DNA from: Gammaproteobacteria bacterium
GTDB taxonomy: Bacteria; Pseudomonadota; Gammaproteobacteria; Pseudomonadales; Oleiphilaceae
Assembly (NCBI GenBank): GCA_029268325.1
Contig: JAJUGC010000141.1
Location: forward strand, 1-6,198
Direction: 5' to 3'
DNA length: 6,198 nt
Positions 1 to 5,865 of this stretch are shown in pieces. The position numbers and the translations under genes were made by a program. The notes under the pieces were generated by a model. That model worked only from the letters and a program-made list of their open reading frames with translations. It was not told where the DNA came from and made no database searches. The first letter of the stretch is position 1. Every line of letters starts with the position of its first letter.

Positions 1-378
1 CCGGAATCGCCGGCGGCAGTGGTCGAGCTGGCGGATGTGGTCGGCTCCACCTCCCAGCTGATCAAGGCGGCCCAGACCATGGATCGGGAGCGTTTCATTG
101 TGGCCACGGATAGCGGCATCTTTTACAAGATGCAGCAAGCCGCTCCCAATAAGACCCTGATTGAAGCTCCTACGGCCGGCAATGGCGCGACTTGCCGCAG
201 CTGTTCCCATTGCCCCTGGATGGCGATGAACGGCCTGGAAAACCTCGCGCAGGTCCTGGAGCGCGGTGATCAGGAGATCCAGGTGGATCCTGAACTGCAG
301 AAAAAGGCACTGGTTCCACTAACGCGCATGTTGGATTTCGCCGCAGGCAACAAGCTACAGGTGAAAGGCAACGCCTGA
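1..378 (+). CDS. nadA: Quinolinate synthase NadA, C-terminal part (5' end outside window)
   Basis: NadA condenses iminoaspartate with dihydroxyacetone phosphate to give quinolinate, the first dedicated precursor of NAD, in the cytoplasm, using a [4Fe-4S] cluster. The reading frame is open from base 1, and the last 125 residues are visible, ending at TGA 376-378. The first residues (PESPAAVVELADVVGSTSQL) match the conserved HPES...VGSTSQL region of the family. Further on, VATDSGIFYKMQQ and the C-terminal CxxCxxC motif (CRSCSHC, about bases 193-213), followed by PWMAMN, are diagnostic. In the E. coli enzyme the last cysteine of this motif binds the cluster. A GTG at base 19 is an internal valine, not a start. 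The next gene, the bepA-like protease, converges on it. Nothing looks damaged; the truncation is only the window edge. Confidence 0.97.
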   Translation, partial: PESPAAVVELADVVGSTSQLIKAAQTMDRERFIVATDSGIFYKMQQAAPNKTLIEAPTAGNGATCRSCSHCPWMAMNGLENLAQVLERGDQEIQVDPELQKKALVPLTRMLDFAAGNKLQVKGNA

Positions 379-383
379 CCAGG

Positions 384-402
384 CTTCAGGTCACCCCTGA
401 AG
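384..402 (+). terminator. Weak hairpin after nadA (possible terminator)
   Basis: CTTCAGG (384-390) and CCTGAAG (396-402) form a 7-bp stem with a 5-base loop, 6 bases after the nadA stop. No T-run follows directly; the nearest is TTTTTT at 478-483, too far to belong to it. It could be an mRNA 3'-end stabilising hairpin or a poor terminator. The rest of the 212-base gap to the protease gene (379-590) holds no gene and no convincing terminator on either strand. Confidence 0.3.
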
Positions 403-590
403 GCCTTGGCTCCTGCCCGGGCTGGTTGAACCAACTTGGGCCGGGGCTGCTTCCCGCCGATCCCATCTATCTCATCCTTTTTTAGCCTGTGTAATTTTCT
501 CTCCCGGGATTGCAATCAAAGGGGGAGGGCGCAGCGGGCCCTGCTGATCTTCCAGCCCCGTTTCCCGCCAAAGCCTACGTTATAGGTTGA

Positions 591-2078
591 TTAGAACTTA
601 AATCCTTCTTTTGCCCTAAAAAAGTCATCCAGCCGTTTCTGGATCAAGGCGTTTTGTTGGAAGCTTCCGGAGCTTTTCCTAAGAGCCTGTTGCAGCTGAT
701 TGAGGGCTGCTTCGATATCGTTGGTCAGGAACAAATACTCGGCCTGGGCCTGGTGGACGGCCACAATATTGCCCAGACGGCCCTGAACCTCACTGAGGGT
801 GCGCCAGAGGTAGGGATTGTTCGGGTTTTTCTGTAACAGGGTTTGTAAAATCCGCTCTGCCTGTTGGTCTTGTCCGGCTCTGATCAGGGAGTTGGCATAG
901 GTCTGCCCGAGAGAGTTGTTGCCGGGGTTGAGCCCGTAGTGCTTGGCAAGCAGGGCCAGGTTTTCAGACTGTTTGCCCTGGGCTTCCAGCAACTCGGCCT
1001 GGGCGATCAGGATGGAGATCCGGTTTGGATAAAGTTTGAGCAGCTTGTTGAGTTCTCGTTCGGCATCCTCAAGTTTGCCGGCTTGGATGGAGGCCAGAAC
1101 ATAACCGTATTGGGCGCCTCGGCTGGTGAGGCTTTCGCCGGAGTCCATGATCGACTTGAAAAGGTTGCGGGCCGCATCGCTGGATTCCGAATAGTGCAGC
1201 ATGACCCGGCTTTTCATGAAGTAATACTCCACGTCTTCGCGATAGGCCCGGGGCGGGTACTGTTCGGCCCGGTTACGGGCATCGGCAATACGGGACTGGC
1301 TCAGGGGGTGGGTCCGCAGGTATTCGGGTACATATTGGCCGAAGCGGTTGCTGCGTAGCATGGCTTCGAACATTTCGGGCATGGCACGGGGGTCTATTCC
1401 AGAGGCTGCCAGGGTAGCCAGTCCAATGCGGTCAGCCTCTTGCTCGTTCTCCCGGCTGTAGTTCAGTTGTTGTTGGATGTTGTAGGCTTGGGTGGTGGCA
1501 ATGGCTGCCATTCCCGCGTCACTGCCGGCGGCTGCGGCCACGATAATGCTGGCCAGCAGTCCGGCCATGGCCAGCGGCTGGTTGCGTTGGTTGCGCTCCA
1601 GGCGGCGGGCAAAGTGCCGTTGGCTTAAGTGGGCCAGTTCGTGGGCGATGACCGAGGCAAACTGGGCTTCGCTCTGGGCGTGGAGGAAAAGTCCGCCGTT
1701 GACACCGATAATCCCTCCCGGTACGGCAAAGGCGTTCAGGGAGTTGCTGTCAACGACCACGAATTCAAGGCGCGGGTCTTCCAGTTGGCTGTTGGGCGCG
1801 AGACGGTAGGCCAGATCCTTGACGTAATCCTGAATCAGCGGGTCTTCCAGGGTTGGTAACTGGCTGCGTAGGGAGCGCAGCCAGGCGCGTCCCAGTTCAT
1901 ATTCCTTGTCCGTGGAAACCAGGCTGGAGGTACGGTTGCCGAGTTCCGGAAGCTCCGACTGTGCATAGCTGGGGGAGGCACCTGCCAGGAGGGTTATGCA
2001 TAGGAATAGGATGATTCCCCAGGGGCGTCGAATCGGGCGAGGCCTGTGCTTCAAGGGGAGGAGGTCATTTAGGATCAA
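591..2078 (-). CDS. bepA: Periplasmic M48 zinc metalloprotease/chaperone with TPR-like tail, BepA (YfgC) type
   Basis: BepA-family proteins act in the periplasm. They help outer-membrane proteins such as LptD to mature and degrade those stalled at the BAM complex. The 495 residues are close to E. coli BepA (487). A Sec signal peptide is visible: Arg-rich start, hydrophobic stretch at about residues 20-33, and a likely cut after Ser-Tyr-Ala at residue 39 before QSELPELG. The M48 domain has zinc motif HELAH at 146-150, third ligand E212 in ENEQEAD, and H257 in RTHPLSQSR, equivalent to the E. coli H246 described as controlling the active site. From about residue 285 to the end the chain is helical and TPR-like (AERELNKLLKLYPN, AERILQTLLQKNPNNPYLW). 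The start is TTG 2076-2078: no in-frame ATG precedes the mature domain, and AGAGGA lies about 10 bases upstream. It converges with nadA and diverges from tusA. The family is clear; a different paralogue name is possible. Confidence 0.93.
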   Translation of the reverse strand: MILNDLLPLKHRPRPIRRPWGIILFLCITLLAGASPSYAQSELPELGNRTSSLVSTDKEYELGRAWLRSLRSQLPTLEDPLIQDYVKDLAYRLAPNSQLEDPRLEFVVVDSNSLNAFAVPGGIIGVNGGLFLHAQSEAQFASVIAHELAHLSQRHFARRLERNQRNQPLAMAGLLASIIVAAAAGSDAGMAAIATTQAYNIQQQLNYSRENEQEADRIGLATLAASGIDPRAMPEMFEAMLRSNRFGQYVPEYLRTHPLSQSRIADARNRAEQYPPRAYREDVEYYFMKSRVMLHYSESSDAARNLFKSIMDSGESLTSRGAQYGYVLASIQAGKLEDAERELNKLLKLYPNRISILIAQAELLEAQGKQSENLALLAKHYGLNPGNNSLGQTYANSLIRAGQDQQAERILQTLLQKNPNNPYLWRTLSEVQGRLGNIVAVHQAQAEYLFLTNDIEAALNQLQQALRKSSGSFQQNALIQKRLDDFFRAKEGFKF

Positions 2079-2088
2079 TCCGGATATT

Positions 2089-2094
2089 TCCTCT
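2089..2094 (-). promoter_or_regulatory. Ribosome binding site supporting the TTG start of bepA
   Basis: On the minus strand AGAGGA lies 10 bases before TTG 2076-2078. Reading upstream in frame, no ATG, GTG or TTG appears for at least 16 codons, and the only nearby ATG is out of frame. The next in-frame TTG (residue 9) has no purine-rich site before it, so this site fixes the start. Confidence 0.55.
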
Positions 2095-2113
2095 GCGAAT
2101 ATACGGCCTCTGG

Positions 2114-2142
2114 TTGGGAGGCATTTAGATTTGAGTTAGAGT
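2114..2142 (+). promoter_or_regulatory. Tentative sigma70-type promoter toward tusA
   Basis: TTGGGA (2114-2119), a 17-base spacer and TAGAGT (2137-2142) each match 4 of 6 consensus bases. The -10 overlaps the left half of the GTTAGA palindrome, which would allow repression by a bound protein. It implies a leader of about 130 bases before tusA. The match is modest and could be chance. No clear promoter for bepA was found on the other strand. Confidence 0.25.
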
Positions 2143-2155
2143 ATTTGATTCTAAC
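2135..2155. repeat. Palindrome GTTAGA-N9-TCTAAC in the bepA/tusA divergent region
   Basis: GTTAGA (2135-2140) and TCTAAC (2150-2155) are perfect inverted half-sites, with centres about 15 bases apart, in an AT-rich patch of the 199-base gap between two divergent genes. Flanking bases extend the symmetry if one base is bulged (GAG-TTAGA against TCTAA-CCTC). The layout suits a regulator operator; a small RNA hairpin is the alternative. I do not recognise the regulator. Confidence 0.4.
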
Positions 2156-2277
2156 CTCAGTTATGAAGTTCCCGCCGCTTCTCGCTAAATGAATAGGCCG
2201 GCCGAATTGAAGGTCACCCGGCTGCTCACTGGTGTGGGGGAAAACTCCTGATGTCATCCAATGTTGAGGCGTTTTGA

Positions 2278-2511
2278 ATGATGGAAACCGACCACTTTCT
2301 TGATGCGTCTGGCCTGACTTGCCCGATGCCGCTGCTGAAGGCGAAACAGAAACTGAACCAGATCGCCGTGGGCGAGACCTTGCGTGTGATCGCCACGGAT
2401 CCCGGCTCCATGCGGGATTTTGCATCCTTTATTAAGCTGACATCCCACGAGATGCTGGAATGTGTGGAAGAGGATAGGGTCTATCGGTATGTGATCCGGA
2501 AAGGGAGCTGA
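2278..2511 (+). CDS. tusA: TusA/SirA-family sulfurtransferase
   Basis: TusA-family proteins are small cytoplasmic sulfur carriers. They take persulfide sulfur from a cysteine desulfurase and pass it to tRNA thiolation or molybdenum-cofactor pathways. The 77-residue protein has the full single-domain length. The family signature LDASGLTCPMPLLKAK contains the CPxP motif with the persulfide cysteine at C15, and the following TDPGSMRDFASF segment is also typical. The start is the first of two adjacent ATGs: GAGG at 2266-2269 leaves 8 bases to ATG 2278 but 11 to ATG 2281. In Pseudomonas aeruginosa the gene in this same position (PA1006) has been tied to molybdenum cofactor and nitrate metabolism, so the partner here may not be the tRNA pathway. 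The stop codon sits in the loop of a terminator hairpin. Bcp converges on it with a 26-base gap. Confidence 0.93.
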   Translation: MMETDHFLDASGLTCPMPLLKAKQKLNQIAVGETLRVIATDPGSMRDFASFIKLTSHEMLECVEEDRVYRYVIRKGS

Positions 2512-2523
2512 CCAGCTCCCTTT
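2500..2523. terminator. Bidirectional terminator hairpin shared by tusA and bcp
   Basis: AAAGGGAGCT (2500-2509) and AGCTCCCTTT (2514-2523) make a perfect 10-bp stem with the 4-base loop GACC, between convergent genes. On either strand the stem ends in TTT, so it can act both ways, though the T-tract is short. The last tusA codons form the left arm, and the TGA stop (2509-2511) runs from the last stem base into the loop. Confidence 0.75.
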
Positions 2524-2537
2524 ATAGATTGGGCCGG

Positions 2538-2999
2538 TTAGAGGGCGCGGGCCGCTTCCAGGACTTCGTCCACATGGCCCTTGACCTTCACCTTGCGCCA
2601 CTCCTGGCGCAGGATGCCTTCCTTGTCGATCAGGAAGGTACTGCGTTCGATTCCCATATATTCCTTGCCGTAGAGTTTCTTTAGCTTGATGACGTCGAAC
2701 AGCTTGCAAAGCTCTTCGTCTGGGTCAGAAATCAGCTCAAAGGGAAAGTTCTGCTTGGCTTTGAAGTTTTCGTGGGTTCGCAGGCTGTCTCTTGAGATGC
2801 CGAAGACTGCTGTGTTGGCATCGAGGAAATCCTGATAGCGGTCGCGGAAGTCCTGTCCCTGGGTGGTGCAGCCCGGCGTGTGGTCTTTGGGGTAGAAATA
2901 CAGAACCAGATTCTTGCCTTTGAAGTCGGACAACTGAATGCGCTGGTCGCCGGTGGCCTGAGCGGTAAAAGAAGGAACGGGTTTTCCAACCTTAACCAT
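2538..2999 (-). CDS. bcp: Thioredoxin-dependent peroxiredoxin, Bcp/PrxQ family
   Basis: Bcp reduces hydrogen peroxide and organic hydroperoxides in the cytoplasm, usually with thioredoxin as reductant. At 153 residues it has the family length (E. coli 156). The thioredoxin-fold start VGKPVPSFTAQ is typical, as is LYFYPKDHTPGCTTQ, which holds the TPxC active site with peroxidatic cysteine C44. R119 in ERSTFLID is the usual active-site arginine. The resolving cysteine found five residues later in E. coli Bcp is glutamine here (Q49); the only other cysteine is C98 in DEELCKLF. The start is ATG 2997-2999 with AGGAG at 3005-3009, 5 bases away. It follows gcvR on the same strand after 118 bases, as in the E. 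coli gcvR-bcp pair, and converges on tusA. Co-transcription with gcvR is likely, but the long inverted repeat between them could reduce read-through. Confidence 0.95.
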   Translation of the reverse strand: MVKVGKPVPSFTAQATGDQRIQLSDFKGKNLVLYFYPKDHTPGCTTQGQDFRDRYQDFLDANTAVFGISRDSLRTHENFKAKQNFPFELISDPDEELCKLFDVIKLKKLYGKEYMGIERSTFLIDKEGILRQEWRKVKVKGHVDEVLEAARAL

Positions 3000-3050
3000 G
3001 ATGACTCCTATTGATAACTAAGCACTGAAAGCGGCTGGTGGGTGAAATTC

Positions 3051-3121
3051 CTAGTCGCCAGTGGTATTGCTGCTGGGTCGGATGAGGCTTTGCCTGCGGC
3101 CCGGCATGACTGGGCGACTAG
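3051..3121. repeat. Long imperfect inverted repeat between gcvR and bcp
   Basis: CTAGTCGCCAGT (3051-3062) is matched by ACTGGGCGACTAG (3109-3121), inverted, with a single extra base. The 46 bases between contain a further nested stem: GGGTCG (3075-3080) with CGGCCC (3097-3102), then AGGC/GCCT around TTT (3085-3095). The right arm includes the gcvR stop codon (3118-3120). Both outer ends read CTAG. It could be an mRNA-stabilising or terminator-like structure in the gcvR-bcp transcript, or a small mobile repeat. It resembles no named repeat that I recognise. Confidence 0.55.
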
Positions 3122-3666
3122 ATTGCTCGAACCGGCTCGATCACCGCGTCGAGATTGCGATCATCGCAAAAGATCATGAATTCGTCCCGCAGGCTCGCCA
3201 GGTGGGTGTCTGCCGGGATGTCCACAATCATATTGAGGCTGAACATCTGGGTACCCGTGTGGGGAGCGGCATAGGTTCCACTTTCCAGGTCCTGGATGTT
3301 GATGTCCATGCGGGCGAAAAAGCCTGCAATCTCATGCACGATCCCGGGGGTGTCCAAGGCGATCACGTTGACATTGTAGGTGTAGGAGCGTTTCGGTTCG
3401 CGGGGCTGGGTGCGCTTGATCATGGTGGTCAGCTCCAGCTTGCGGGCCAGGTTGGGGAGAGCCCCTTCGAGCTTGGCCACGGCATCCCAAGTGCCGCTGA
3501 CCAGCATCATGATTGAAAACTCCCCTCCCAGGACGGTCATGCGGCTGTCGATGATGTTGCAGTTGTAGTCCGCGCAAGTCTTGGTGAGTTCATTGACGAT
3601 ACCCGGGCGGTCGCTGCCTAGGGCGGTGATGACCAGGTGTGGATCGCGGGAGATGAACTTTGACAT
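3118..3666 (-). CDS. gcvR: Glycine cleavage system transcriptional repressor GcvR (two ACT domains)
   Basis: In E. coli GcvR binds the activator GcvA and blocks activation of the gcvTHP operon when glycine is low; it is not itself a DNA-binding protein. The 182 residues are close to the E. coli length (about 190) and consist of two ACT domains. The first begins HLVITALGSDRPGIVNELTK (about residues 10-85). The second begins YNVNVIALDTPGIVHEIAGF (about 98-178). Both carry the D-x-PGIV turn of amino-acid-binding ACT domains. The frame is open up to 3822 (234 residues), but the extra 52 residues look unrelated to the family and would start upstream of the likely promoter. ATG 3664-3666 (MSKFISRD) has AAGG 5 bases before it; an ATG at 3682-3684 lacks a well-placed site. 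The gene is divergent from dapA and upstream of bcp, as in E. coli. Confidence 0.92.
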   Translation of the reverse strand: MSKFISRDPHLVITALGSDRPGIVNELTKTCADYNCNIIDSRMTVLGGEFSIMMLVSGTWDAVAKLEGALPNLARKLELTTMIKRTQPREPKRSYTYNVNVIALDTPGIVHEIAGFFARMDINIQDLESGTYAAPHTGTQMFSLNMIVDIPADTHLASLRDEFMIFCDDRNLDAVIEPVRAI

Positions 3667-3671
3667 ACTGA

Positions 3672-3675
3672 CCTT
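3672..3675 (-). promoter_or_regulatory. Ribosome binding site deciding the gcvR start
   Basis: On the minus strand AAGG lies 5 bases before ATG 3664-3666. The alternative ATG at 3682-3684 has only AGG directly touching it, which is too close. This supports the MSKF start and the 182-residue product. Confidence 0.5.
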
Positions 3676-3730
3676 GCCTGACATCCTGTGAAAGCCTGGA
3701 TAAACGGGGGAATCGATTGCGCAGCAGGGA

Positions 3731-3759
3731 ATAGTCCGGCCCAGACTCCCCATTGTCAA
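3731..3759 (-). promoter_or_regulatory. Probable sigma70 promoter for gcvR(-bcp)
   Basis: On the minus strand a perfect TTGACA (3754-3759) is followed after 17 bases by GACTAT (3731-3736), a 3 of 6 match to the -10 consensus. Transcription would start near 3724, giving a leader of about 58 bases before ATG 3666. It lies downstream of the long-ORF start at 3822, which argues against that start. Confidence 0.45.
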
Positions 3760-3800
3760 GCCCGGGGGCCGAAACCCTGCATTCCGGAGCCGCTTTTCTC

Positions 3801-3829
3801 TTGTTAAGCGTATACCGGCCAAGTAACAT
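3801..3829 (+). promoter_or_regulatory. Probable sigma70 promoter for dapA-bamC
   Basis: TTGTTA (3801-3806), a 17-base spacer and TAACAT (3824-3829) each match 4 of 6 consensus bases. The start would fall near 3836, leaving a short leader of about 24 bases with GGAG (3849-3852) as ribosome site. The -10 is followed by a T-rich run (3833-3839). No lysine riboswitch can fit in so short a leader. Confidence 0.4.
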
Positions 3830-3859
3830 ATCTTTTTTTATTGTTGACGGAGTCCGTTT

Positions 3860-4738
3860 ATGATTCAAGGCAGCTTGGTTGCTCTGGCTACCCCGATGTT
3901 CGCAGATGGTGCGCTGGATTGGGATGCGTTGAAGAAGCTGGTGGATTTTCACGTCAAACAGGGCACCCATGGAATCGTAGCCGTCGGTACCACCGGGGAA
4001 TCTCCCACGTTGGACATGGACGAGCACATCGAAGTCATCCGTCGCACAGTTGAATATGCAGCTGGCCGCCTGCCGGTCATTGCAGGGACTGGCGCCAACT
4101 CCACTTCGGAAGCGCTCGAGCTGACCGAAGGCGCGAAGAAGGCGGGAGCGGATGCCGCGTTGCTGGTGACTCCCTATTACAACAAGCCAACCCAGGAAGG
4201 CTTGTATCAGCACTACCGGAAAATCGCCGAGTCGGTGGATCTGCCCCAGATCCTCTACAACGTACCGGGCCGCACGGCCTGTGATATGTCCAACGACACT
4301 GTGGTCCGCCTGGCTGAGGTGCCCAATATTGTGGGTATCAAGGACGCTACCGGTGACATGGCGCGCGGACGGGACTTGATCCAGCGGGTGGGTAACAAGA
4401 TCGCCGTCTATTCCGGCGATGACGATACGGCCTACGAACTGATGCTGATGGGGGCCAAGGGCAATATTTCGGTGACGGCAAACGTCGCGCCCGCCCAGAT
4501 GGCCCAGCTTTGCGAGCTGGCAATGGCCGGCAAGGCGGATGAGGCCCGGGCCCTGCAGGAAAAGTTAAAGCCCCTGCATCGCCTGATGTTTATCGAGAGC
4601 AGTCCGATTCCGGTGAAATGGGCTCTGTATGAGATGGGCCTGATTGCAGAAGGAATCCGCCTGCCGCTGACGCCGCTGGCCGAACCCCATCGGGCTCCCT
4701 TGCGTGAGATCCTCAAGGCGTTGGGCGCCATTGCCTGA
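3860..4738 (+). CDS. dapA: 4-hydroxy-tetrahydrodipicolinate synthase DapA
   Basis: DapA condenses pyruvate with aspartate semialdehyde, the first committed step to diaminopimelate and lysine, in the cytoplasm as a (beta/alpha)8 barrel, usually a tetramer. The 292 residues match the E. coli length, and its catalytic numbering carries over exactly: Schiff-base lysine K161 in GIKDATGD, the proton relay T44, Y107 and Y133, and R138 for substrate binding. TT at 44-45 in AVGTTGES and the YYNKP and YNVPGRT motifs are all present. Of the E. coli lysine-inhibition residues, S48, H56, N80, E84 and Y106 are kept, but A49 is Pro and H53 is Met. ATG 3860 has GGAG 7 bases upstream. The gene is divergent from gcvR, and its TGA overlaps the bamC ATG by one base, so the two are co-transcribed. 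Confidence 0.98.
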   Translation: MIQGSLVALATPMFADGALDWDALKKLVDFHVKQGTHGIVAVGTTGESPTLDMDEHIEVIRRTVEYAAGRLPVIAGTGANSTSEALELTEGAKKAGADAALLVTPYYNKPTQEGLYQHYRKIAESVDLPQILYNVPGRTACDMSNDTVVRLAEVPNIVGIKDATGDMARGRDLIQRVGNKIAVYSGDDDTAYELMLMGAKGNISVTANVAPAQMAQLCELAMAGKADEARALQEKLKPLHRLMFIESSPIPVKWALYEMGLIAEGIRLPLTPLAEPHRAPLREILKALGAIA

Positions 4739-5826
4739 TGCCTTCTCATCGGATGACCATGATGCACATCCATTCTCGAAAGATCGTTCGTTTCTGTGGA
4801 GGCCTGCTGATTGCAGGCCTCGGCGTTCAAATGTCAGGCTGCGGGTTGCTGACAGACCGCACCAATTACTATGTGGACGCTAAGCGGCATGCACCTCTGG
4901 TGGTTCCGGACGGCCTCAGCCAAGAACGCCTGCAAGACGATTACGCCATTCCTCCCATTGAAAGCCAGCGGACGCTGGCCGCCGAGTTTGTTGTTCCGCC
5001 CCCGCCAGAGGTAGACGCCAAGGTGCTGGAGGAGCAATACAGTATCAGACAAAGCGATGACCAGGTTTGGCTGCTGGTAGGCGAAGAGCCGGGACGCCTC
5101 TGGCCTGCGCTGGCCCGTTTCTGGAGTGAGCAGGGGCTTGAAGTGGTTGACTCTCTCGCCAGGGAAGGGCTGGTCTTGACCAACGCCGCGGGTAGCACTG
5201 CCCGGTCCCACAACTTATTGGAGTCTTTAGGGCTGGATCCAAATGCAGGGCGCCGTTTTCAGTTAAAGCTGGATCAAGGCCTCAAGCGGGGCACCAGTGA
5301 GCTGTCTGTGCGGCTGCTTCCCGCCAATACGGCTGTTCAACCCCTGGAAACTCTGTGGCAGCAGGCTGACCCAGACCCGCAGCGCGAGCAACAGCTGTTG
5401 GAAATGCTGATGTCCTATCTCCAGGCTGAAGAGGCTGAGCGCAGCTATTCTTTGGTGGCGCAGGATATTTCCACGGGGGCCAAGGTATTCCTGCAGACCG
5501 AGGCAGAGGTACCCTTTATCCGGCTCGACCTGAGCTTCGAGCGGGCCTGGAGTACGCTGGAAAAGGCTCTGCAGGATGCCCAGGTACGGGTGGTGGATTT
5601 GAACCGCAGCGAAGGAGTTTACCTGGTGAGCTTTGGGCAGGAGGAATCCCGCTCCTGGTGGCCCTGGTCCAAGGGTTCCGAGGCGCTGTCGGACCGCTAT
5701 AACTACCGGATCATTTTGCAGCAAACCGCCGAAGGGATACAGGTAACGGCCGAAGGTACAGAGGCCGATGCGTCTCGGGATCAGGGTGTCCAGTTGTTGA
5801 CGCGCATCTATGAGAACATTACGTAA
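4738..5826 (+). CDS. bamC: Outer-membrane protein assembly lipoprotein BamC (NlpB)
   Basis: BamC is a lipoprotein of the BAM complex, which inserts beta-barrel proteins into the outer membrane; its N-terminal stretch binds BamD. The protein has 362 residues (E. coli 344). A lipoprotein signal is visible: basic segment, hydrophobic GGLLIAGLGV, then the lipobox MSGC with lipidated C35. The +2 residue is Gly, not Asp, consistent with outer-membrane sorting. An extended Pro-rich region (about 36-100, with PLVVPDGL) precedes two helix-grip domains at about 106-235 and 250-360. The ATG shares its A with the dapA TGA, suggesting translational coupling, and no strong ribosome site is seen. Starts at M6, M8 or M9 (4753, 4759, 4762) are also possible; M9 would leave a more usual 26-residue signal. 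Identity rests on the dapA-bamC-purC order, the lipobox and the domain pattern, since the family is poorly conserved. Confidence 0.92.
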   Translation: MPSHRMTMMHIHSRKIVRFCGGLLIAGLGVQMSGCGLLTDRTNYYVDAKRHAPLVVPDGLSQERLQDDYAIPPIESQRTLAAEFVVPPPPEVDAKVLEEQYSIRQSDDQVWLLVGEEPGRLWPALARFWSEQGLEVVDSLAREGLVLTNAAGSTARSHNLLESLGLDPNAGRRFQLKLDQGLKRGTSELSVRLLPANTAVQPLETLWQQADPDPQREQQLLEMLMSYLQAEEAERSYSLVAQDISTGAKVFLQTEAEVPFIRLDLSFERAWSTLEKALQDAQVRVVDLNRSEGVYLVSFGQEESRSWWPWSKGSEALSDRYNYRIILQQTAEGIQVTAEGTEADASRDQGVQLLTRIYENIT

Positions 5827-5865
5827 TTTCCCGGGCCAACAGACTCATTATCATTGATCAGCAAT

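Noticed and set aside
415..447. A second hairpin after nadA (GCCCGG with CCGGGGC)
   Set aside because: The stem needs a bulge and the inner part does not pair; the nearest T-run is 31 bases away. Not enough for a terminator call.
864..1358. A 164-codon open frame on the plus strand opposite bepA
   Set aside because: It lies entirely inside the strongly supported protease gene on the other strand and shows no recognisable domain; an antisense shadow.
2254..2709. A 151-codon minus-strand frame spanning tusA and the end of bcp
   Set aside because: It crosses the terminator hairpin, overlaps two well-identified genes, and has no family resemblance.
3061..3516. A 151-codon plus-strand frame opposite gcvR
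   Set aside because: It is antisense to the ACT-domain gene and begins inside the inverted repeat; no supporting motif or ribosome site.
3667..3822. An extra 52-residue N-terminal extension of gcvR from ATG 3822
   Set aside because: The extension is unlike GcvR proteins and would begin upstream of a good TTGACA promoter. The MSKF start has a better-placed ribosome site and gives the family length.
3830..3859. Lysine riboswitch or attenuator before dapA
   Set aside because: The inferred leader is about 24 bases, far too short for a riboswitch, and no hairpin with a T-run fits there.
5263..5724. A 153-codon open frame on the minus strand opposite bamC
   Set aside because: It is fully covered by bamC, which has a lipobox and conserved context. 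The frame reads as low-information Gly/Leu/Gln-rich sequence without a motif.
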